Of a stretch of 29,069 bases of DNA, positions 24,075 to 29,069 are shown one piece after another. A program made the position numbers and the translations under genes. Source of the DNA: Euryarchaeota archaeon UBA53 (lineage in GTDB: Archaea > Thermoplasmatota > Poseidoniia > Poseidoniales > Poseidoniaceae); NCBI GenBank assembly GCA_002507425.1, contig DAZU01000046.1, positions 8,393 through 37,461 on the forward strand. Direction: 5' to 3'. The first letter of the stretch is position 1. Each line of letters starts with the position of its first letter. The notes below the pieces were generated by a model that was given only the letters and a program-made list of their open reading frames with translations, was not told where the DNA came from and did not search any database.

Positions 24075-26516
24075 TTATTCCCTTCGTGATTGTGATAAAT
24101 AGATGATTAGTAAAATGGCAACTAATGCCAACCCAATAGGAAGTATCCATTGGCCAAATGCGTTATCAGAGTTAGAATTATCATCTAAAGTTCGGATAGA
24201 ATCTACCTCAACCTCTTGAGTAACAATGTTTGACCACACCTGAGCATTCGAGTCCCAAACCTTGATCTCTAGAATGTATGAGCCCTCATCAACATTCTCA
24301 AAGTAAGTAGCGCACGTAAGGAACGTAGTTCCAGTGCACGTAATTTCACCTAATGACTCCTCACCTGCTAGTGTCACTGATTTAAGTAAGCCTATGTCAC
24401 CATCAGAATCTGAGATTGTCCATAGTAATGAGATACGGTCCAAGTCCACATTGATAGAGGAAATTGCAACAGTTGGGAGGTCTGCAACAGATTGAGTATT
24501 TACTGTAATCACCATATTGCTAAAGTTACCGCCATCAGTCACGTTCAGCGTAAATTCACTGACACCATTCATATTTGGCTTCCCAATGATTGTCAACACA
24601 CTGTCCTCTAGCAAAACATCAACAATTTCAGATTGCCCATTTATCGAATATACTAGATCATCTCCGTCAACGTCTATTGTGTAATTCGCTATGTCTAAAA
24701 CGAGGTTGCTGTCTTCTAACATATCAATTTCAATTTGTGTATCTGAGAATTCTACCGCATCATCAACTGGTACTATATTTACTGGAATTACCACGGTTAT
24801 GGGACTTGTATTTCCATCTGAAACCAATACCTCGATTAACTCAGCACCATTCCAATTTGGTTGTGGATCGATTAGGATTGAATTAGAATTAGTAGTATCA
24901 ACTCTCAGGCCCTCATGTTCTTTTGCAGGAACAGAAACTAGAGCCCCCAATTCTGGATCTTTAACATAATCATTCATATCAAGAATTATGTTTTCACCGT
25001 CTTCAACAGACTGGAATTGTGGGATTGTCTCAAACTGATATACAGGGTCATCAACTGGTATAACAGTAACATTAACTGACAAATTTGCCACATCATCTCC
25101 AGCGGCGATAGTCAAGTTCATTTGAACAGTTCCAGACCATTCTTGATCTGCAACATGGGAAATCTCTATTTCAGAAATGCTATTGGTTAAGCCCAACCTC
25201 TCGCTGTGATTGAAAATTTGAGCGTTAGTGAACAATATCTCTTCACCATCTGGATCTACTGCAAAATCACTTGGGTAAATGACAACTGATGAATGCTGAT
25301 TTAGGGTTATGTTCGGAATAGGTTGGTTTATCTCCAAAGGTATACCTACCCGCTGTATGATAATTTCTGACCAATCCGAGAAAGAATAGTCTGCAATCCT
25401 AAGCTCAATTTTTGCAAATCCCGGAGACAGCGACGAGCCATTTAATTCACATGAAGCAACTCCGTTTTGCAAAATTCCGTCTGATAATTCGCCATTTGGT
25501 AATAGACATGTTACATTTCCATAAGCGATGCTTCCGTCTCTGTGAGTTACATTAGAACTTAGAGTAAACGACTGATTCAGAGTTACGTTAGTAGATGATG
25601 CCAATACATCATCCATGTGATACAACCTAGACCGAGATAAATCCTCATCGATATACGATTCATTATCTGTTGAAACTGTCTTATCCTCTCGGTTGAAGGC
25701 GTGCTTGTACGATTCGTCATCACCCTTCAGTGAAAGATTGAGGTATGGTAGTATATGATCGATAGCATGACTTTGCTGACCATCTCTACCCATGCTTGAA
25801 TCCCCATCAACAAATCTTTCAAAAAACGTGTCACTTTCTTGATAACCAACATGATTTGCTCCAAGAGGATACATTATCTGCCAAGCTCCTGGCCAGTTTT
25901 GTAAATACTGGTTTACATTTTCTCCGGCTGGTGCAATATCATCAGTTGTGCCTGTCAAGAACAGAGCAGCAGAAGGTCTGGATAAAATTACAGAATTGGT
26001 GTAATCGGATTGCGAACCATCCAAACCAAGTCCGAACAGTCCGTCGATTTCATACGATCCACTTCTAACCAATTCCGCAGCAGAATAAGCTCCTGTTCCA
26101 TGACCTCCAAGCGATATGTGATTCAATGCGAACATACCTTGTGATCCCGAAACTAAATTTTCCTCTCCGCTATTCCATGAGGATAATTGGTTGAAAATCG
26201 ACTCATATTTTGCATCATCCTGGACTACAATTACTATGAAACCCCATTTTGAAATTTCATCTTGAAACCAAATGTATTGATCGGTTTCCTCACCATCATC
26301 TGTCATGAAAATTACAACCGCAAATGGTCCGTTTTGTGCCATAGAAATCTCTTCACCATTTTCTAATGATGGATATGAGATTCGGTATTCTCCGATTTCT
26401 TCACTTGCATCAGAAACATAGGATACAAAACCTGAATTCACGTTTTGTGTAGGGAAATCCTCAGCGGCTACCAAAGGTATTACAAACAGCGCAGCAATCA
26501 AAAAGACCTTTTTCAA
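24075..26516 (-). CDS. Secreted alpha/beta-hydrolase-like protein with cadherin-like repeats and C-terminal anchor
   Basis: An 813-residue secreted protein. The signal peptide is at residues 1-18 (MKKVFLIAALFVIPLVAA). Residues about 25-265 resemble chlorophyllase/dienelactone-type hydrolases, with strand VVIFMTDDG, the elbow HISLGGHGTGAYSA at 134-147, TGTTDDIAP with Asp192/193, and NHVGY with His222. The elbow lacks the catalytic Ser: GHSxG is GHGTG (Gly140). The rest holds several Ig/cadherin-like repeats with DPDGEEILF, DPELG and VDGDDLVYS, then one membrane helix (WILPIGLALVAILLIIYL) and a short basic tail. It is likely a surface binding protein. The start is a TTG overlapping the aroE stop (TTGA), suggesting translational coupling. 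Confidence 0.75.
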   Translation of the reverse strand: MKKVFLIAALFVIPLVAAEDFPTQNVNSGFVSYVSDASEEIGEYRISYPSLENGEEISMAQNGPFAVVIFMTDDGEETDQYIWFQDEISKWGFIVIVVQDDAKYESIFNQLSSWNSGEENLVSGSQGMFALNHISLGGHGTGAYSAAELVRSGSYEIDGLFGLGLDGSQSDYTNSVILSRPSAALFLTGTTDDIAPAGENVNQYLQNWPGAWQIMYPLGANHVGYQESDTFFERFVDGDSSMGRDGQQSHAIDHILPYLNLSLKGDDESYKHAFNREDKTVSTDNESYIDEDLSRSRLYHMDDVLASSTNVTLNQSFTLSSNVTHRDGSIAYGNVTCLLPNGELSDGILQNGVASCELNGSSLSPGFAKIELRIADYSFSDWSEIIIQRVGIPLEINQPIPNITLNQHSSVVIYPSDFAVDPDGEEILFTNAQIFNHSERLGLTNSISEIEISHVADQEWSGTVQMNLTIAAGDDVANLSVNVTVIPVDDPVYQFETIPQFQSVEDGENIILDMNDYVKDPELGALVSVPAKEHEGLRVDTTNSNSILIDPQPNWNGAELIEVLVSDGNTSPITVVIPVNIVPVDDAVEFSDTQIEIDMLEDSNLVLDIANYTIDVDGDDLVYSINGQSEIVDVLLEDSVLTIIGKPNMNGVSEFTLNVTDGGNFSNMVITVNTQSVADLPTVAISSINVDLDRISLLWTISDSDGDIGLLKSVTLAGEESLGEITCTGTTFLTCATYFENVDEGSYILEIKVWDSNAQVWSNIVTQEVEVDSIRTLDDNSNSDNAFGQWILPIGLALVAILLIIYLSQSRRE

Positions 26517-27445
26517 CTCAAATGCACCTCGACAGCAATCAACCTAGTCATCAACAAAGAAAGAGATGGCAGGTCACTAGAATACTCTGGCGCCCACAAT
26601 TTGGCCCATGACATAAGATGTTGTGCGCAAAGAAACCATCGCCCATCTGCATTTTTGGAAAGATAATTCACCCTAGAATCAAAATCTCCTTCCATTTTTT
26701 TGTATCCAACAGAAATATCACCATTATCGGTGTCAAAGTCGACCTCAAAGTCAGATGAACTATCACACAACGACCACGGGCCGTTTTCGTCTAGAGTTCG
26801 CCTACCTCCCAGTTGCCTAACTTGACCTCCACCCTGGGTCCATGCTGATGCCACTGACCTAGCAGCTCCACCACCACCTGTAATTCCAATCACGCCGCTT
26901 GTTGGATAACCAAATGCTTCTGCAACAATTCTCATACCCATCCCATCTGTTGAAGCAGCCCACCAAGATTGACCATCCCATCTCAGAGTATTTACCGAGC
27001 GAATTTCCATTGCATTGTCAACACACTTCACAGCAGCAGCAGATAACTGATGTTTTAATGGAGAAGTAAGAGATATCCAAACTTCATCTTCATGGTAACG
27101 GTGTTTTTTGAAATTCTGTTTTGGTAACTCTGTATTTGGCAACCTACTGTCAGGATCAACATATTCCATGCTTGCATTTACCGCTCTATCGAGCAAAGCA
27201 TTAGCTCTGAATTTACCCAACGGTGAATTAACATAATCCCAATCTGGAGGCGATGGCAGGGATCCTGCATACCCCCATGCTAAGGCGTTTTCCACACCTT
27301 CTGTTGGAATAATTGCAACACCCTTCAACCCGGGTAAATCAATTTGATTTTTACGGGATAAATGGGCATGAACCAAGGCAGTGAGGACTGGAGATAAGGA
27401 ATGTGCGACTGGTTTGCCAGCGACTCCATGACGTATCCTCGCCAT
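26513..27445 (-). CDS. aroE: Divergent shikimate 5-dehydrogenase
   Basis: 310 residues from the ATG at 27445 (MARIRHGVAGKPVAHSLSP), where the family normally begins; a TTG at 27496 would add 17 residues. Shikimate-site motifs are GKPVAHSLSP, SLTSPLKHQ with Lys131, SVNTLRWDG and STDGMGM with Asp167. The NADP-binding loop is GITGGGGAARS (about 188-197). The C-terminal QHLMSWAKLW matches the QAxxxFxxW end only loosely. The spacing between HSLSP and SLTSPLK is about 110 residues instead of the usual 45-50, so about 60 residues are inserted. The enzyme would reduce 3-dehydroshikimate in aromatic amino acid synthesis. It is followed without a gap by the secreted hydrolase-like gene. Confidence 0.8.
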   Translation of the reverse strand: MARIRHGVAGKPVAHSLSPVLTALVHAHLSRKNQIDLPGLKGVAIIPTEGVENALAWGYAGSLPSPPDWDYVNSPLGKFRANALLDRAVNASMEYVDPDSRLPNTELPKQNFKKHRYHEDEVWISLTSPLKHQLSAAAVKCVDNAMEIRSVNTLRWDGQSWWAASTDGMGMRIVAEAFGYPTSGVIGITGGGGAARSVASAWTQGGGQVRQLGGRRTLDENGPWSLCDSSSDFEVDFDTDNGDISVGYKKMEGDFDSRVNYLSKNADGRWFLCAQHLMSWAKLWAPEYSSDLPSLSLLMTRLIAVEVHLS

Positions 27446-27520
27446 GAGCGTGAAGTCAAGGTTGGAGTACTTGAAACACCCTATTCGAAGACTCAAAAAA
27501 TCACAAAACCGGGTAAAAAT

Positions 27521-27530
27521 GAATTAATAG
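27521..27530 (+). promoter_or_regulatory. Probable TATA box of the small-membrane-protein/flotillin cluster
   Basis: GAATTAATAG is centred about 24 bases before the ATG at 27549, fitting a leaderless first gene in the run that leads to the flotillin gene. Confidence 0.45.
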
Positions 27531-27548
27531 GGAACTCTAGGGTTGCTT

Positions 27549-27854
27549 ATGGGAATGGTAGAAAGAGGGTCTTTTCTGTGGTTCATGATGTCTGTAACCC
27601 AAATTTGGTTATCACTCAAATTAATGGATGAGGTTAGTGGTGCAATTACGACATTGTTTGGAACAGGGGCAGCGGCTTGTTTCGTATTGGGACTGGTAGT
27701 ATTTAGAAACGAACAAAGGGATTTGCTACTCAATCCAATGAAAAACCTCCAAAAGGAAGTTCATATTGATCAAATCTCCAAGCAAGGTAAAGGAATATGG
27801 TTCGGAATAGGCATGTGGGCACTGACATTGTTCGTTGGAACGGTCTTCTTTTGA
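27549..27854 (+). CDS. Hypothetical small membrane protein (two helices)
   Basis: 101 residues from the ATG at 27549; an ATG two codons later and a TTG two codons earlier are also possible. Two hydrophobic segments (about SGAITTLFGTGAAACFVLGL and GIWFGIGMWALTLFVGTVFF) flank a basic, polar loop with RNEQRDLLLNPMKNLQKE. A further amphipathic N-terminal stretch (FLWFMMSVTQIW) may also contact the membrane. It matches no family I recognise. It starts a tightly packed run with 9, 23 and 1 bases between successive genes, ending in the flotillin gene, so a role in the same membrane complex is possible. Confidence 0.6.
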   Translation: MGMVERGSFLWFMMSVTQIWLSLKLMDEVSGAITTLFGTGAAACFVLGLVVFRNEQRDLLLNPMKNLQKEVHIDQISKQGKGIWFGIGMWALTLFVGTVFF

Positions 27855-27863
27855 GATGATTAG

Positions 27864-28100
27864 ATGCTCGACGATGGTTCTGATGAACTATTCGGTGGTT
27901 TTTGGCCTTTCATGAGAAGATTTCTATTGGCCTTTCTACCAGTATGGGTATTCCTGCTAGGTTATGCAGCCGGCATTAACATCATACTTGCCGCTATTTT
28001 CGCAGGCATGTCTGTTTCCGTTGTTGCGATTTTTGAAAAATTAAAACTCAAGCAAACTTCTGACACAGAAAATGACGACCATAATGTCATTAAGGAATAA
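27864..28100 (+). CDS. Hypothetical small membrane protein
   Basis: 78 residues with an acidic N-terminus (MLDDGSDELFGG), two close hydrophobic segments (FLLAFLPVWVFLLGYAAG and INIILAAIFAGMSVSVVAIF) and a charged tail. The family is not recognised. It starts nine bases after the preceding small membrane gene and ends 23 bases before the NfeD-like gene, consistent with one operon. Confidence 0.6.
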   Translation: MLDDGSDELFGGFWPFMRRFLLAFLPVWVFLLGYAAGINIILAAIFAGMSVSVVAIFEKLKLKQTSDTENDDHNVIKE

Positions 28101-28106
28101 TACAAG

Positions 28107-28112
28107 GGAGGT
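28107..28112 (+). promoter_or_regulatory. Strong Shine-Dalgarno sequence of the NfeD-like gene
   Basis: GGAGGT matches the archaeal anti-Shine-Dalgarno sequence fully and lies 11 bases before the ATG at 28124. This marks the gene as an internal, leadered cistron. Confidence 0.6.
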
Positions 28113-28123
28113 CTGGGGTCGCA

Positions 28124-28747
28124 ATGGGTCTATTTGATTGGTTAGCTGATTTCTTGGGCTTCTCCGCTCCTTCAGTAATGGAACTTGTATTCATTTGCTG
28201 TGCAGTATTTGGGTCACTATTCTTCATCTTGATGATGGTTTTGATGCTAGTTGGAGATATCCTTGGAGGCGTTGTAGATACCGCCTTCGACACGGATGTA
28301 AGCATGGATAGCACACTTGCGTTTGAATTGTTCAGTCTACAAGGAATTGCTGCGGCAATCATGATGTTTGGTTTAACTGGCCTGTTTGTCGTGACTGCAA
28401 CAGAACAGGAGATTCTAGCAGTCCTCTCGGGAGGTTTTGCCGCTGGAGGTTCGCTTTACATGGTTAGATACATGATGCAAGGAATCTCTAATTTGCAGGC
28501 TGACGGAACAATGAGGCACTCAGATGCAATTGGTGCGAAAGGCCATGTTTACTCAAGAATCAAGCCTAATGAGGAAGGAGAAGTGCAAGTAGCCGTAAGT
28601 GGCTCACTAAGAACCTTGATTGCAAGAGGAAGAAATAAGAAAAAGCTAATTCCAAGCGGCGAAATGATTAGAGTCGTTGATGTGATTGGATCGACATTGA
28701 TTGTCGAGCCATTGAGCGAGGGTGATGAACTATCATCGGAAGAATAA
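28124..28747 (+). CDS. YuaF/NfeD-like membrane protein with C-terminal OB-fold
   Basis: A 207-residue protein. Hydrophobic segments lie at about residues 15-50, 70-95 and 98-115. The C-terminal soluble domain (about 135-200: AIGAKGHVYSRIKPNEEGEV, QVAVSGSLRTL, IPSGEMIRVVDVIGSTLIVEPL) matches the OB-fold of NfeD/YuaF proteins, including the usual AIGxxGxVxxxIxPxGxGxV and V-G-x-x-L-x-V-x-P pattern. These proteins pair with flotillins in membrane microdomains. The next gene is indeed a flotillin, one base downstream, like yuaF-yuaG in Bacillus. No ClpP-class protease domain is present, so it is the short NfeD type. Confidence 0.8.
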   Translation: MGLFDWLADFLGFSAPSVMELVFICCAVFGSLFFILMMVLMLVGDILGGVVDTAFDTDVSMDSTLAFELFSLQGIAAAIMMFGLTGLFVVTATEQEILAVLSGGFAAGGSLYMVRYMMQGISNLQADGTMRHSDAIGAKGHVYSRIKPNEEGEVQVAVSGSLRTLIARGRNKKKLIPSGEMIRVVDVIGSTLIVEPLSEGDELSSEE

Positions 28748-28748
28748 G

Positions 28749-29069
28749 GTGAGTAATTTGGAAACTGGAGTAACACTATTTCTGCTAATAGCAGGTTTTG
28801 GACTAATTTTTGCATTTGGAATAATACTACTTGTCACGAGGTATAAGCGATGTGCCTCTGACGAAATTCTGGTAGTTTACGGACGGGTAAGTGGAGGAAA
28901 AGCCTCGAAATGTATACATGGTGGTGCAACTTTGGTCTGGCCACTTATCCAAGACTGGAAGAAACTAAGTTTAATCCCTATGACAATTAACATACCGCTT
29001 ACCAACGCACTGTCCATACAGAACATTAGGATTAATGTCCCTTCTACTTTCACAGTAGGAATTTCCACA
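28749..29069 (+). CDS. Flotillin-like SPFH/band 7 protein, N-terminal part (cut by window end)
   Basis: The frame opens at the GTG at 28749 (MSNLETGVTL) and is open to the window edge, giving 107 residues. An N-terminal membrane helix (LFLLIAGFGLIFAFGIILLV) is followed by RYKRCASDEILVVYGRVSG, GGATLVWPLIQDWKKLSLIP and INIPLTNALSIQNIRINVPS. This is the start of the SPFH domain as in flotillins (the DExLVVxGxxxG, GGxxxxxPxxQ and SL pattern). Flotillins oligomerise at the cytoplasmic face and organise membrane domains. Its position right after the YuaF/NfeD-like gene supports the call. The coiled-coil C-terminal part lies outside the window. Confidence 0.85.
   Translation, partial: MSNLETGVTLFLLIAGFGLIFAFGIILLVTRYKRCASDEILVVYGRVSGGKASKCIHGGATLVWPLIQDWKKLSLIPMTINIPLTNALSIQNIRINVPSTFTVGIST

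Overview
The window looks like a compact, low-GC archaeal chromosome segment. The archaeal markers are an archaeal-type LonB protease, transcription factor B, the GatD subunit of the archaeal glutamyl-tRNA(Gln) amidotransferase, ribosomal protein eL40, a UPF0147 protein and an A24 prepilin/preflagellin peptidase. Several genes begin at or very near the start site predicted from a TATA box about 25 bases upstream, as expected for leaderless archaeal mRNAs. Very long acidic secreted proteins with one C-terminal membrane anchor, together with the gene mix, suggest a planktonic marine euryarchaeon such as Marine Group II (Poseidoniales). The lineage is an inference; no rRNA gene is present to confirm it.

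Layout. 1-4200: 3' end of lonB, an AI-2E family membrane protein, a UPF0147 gene (minus), an A24 prepilin peptidase, and a 49-residue eL40 gene (minus). 4280-6960: a metallo-beta-lactamase-fold protein that has lost its metal ligands, then a minus-strand group of a short WD-like protein, a small four-cysteine protein and tfb. 7200-9350: purA, tRNA-Ala(TGC) and pdxH (minus). 9425-20414: an envelope region with a membrane-anchored hypothetical protein, a 1698-residue surface protein, an RND/MMPL exporter and a convergent subtilisin-like protease. 20549-24074: beta-carbonic anhydrase, gatD and an acyl-CoA carboxylase carboxyltransferase subunit. 24075-27445: a minus-strand pair, a divergent aroE whose stop overlaps the start of a secreted hydrolase-like/cadherin-like protein. 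27549-end: two small membrane proteins, a YuaF/NfeD-like membrane protein and the start of a flotillin (SPFH) gene.

How the genes may work together. The central region fits a protein-scavenging heterotroph: a cell-anchored subtilase, large calcium-binding surface proteins and an RND pump. The carboxyltransferase may assimilate propionyl-CoA or acetyl-CoA. The terminal cluster resembles the bacterial NfeD/flotillin membrane-microdomain pair, extended by two small membrane proteins. No mobile elements, CRISPR arrays or rRNA genes were seen, and no gene-free stretch exceeds 300 bases; the longest is the 252-base divergent tfb-purA spacer. Convergent genes repeatedly abut with 0-2 bases between stop codons.
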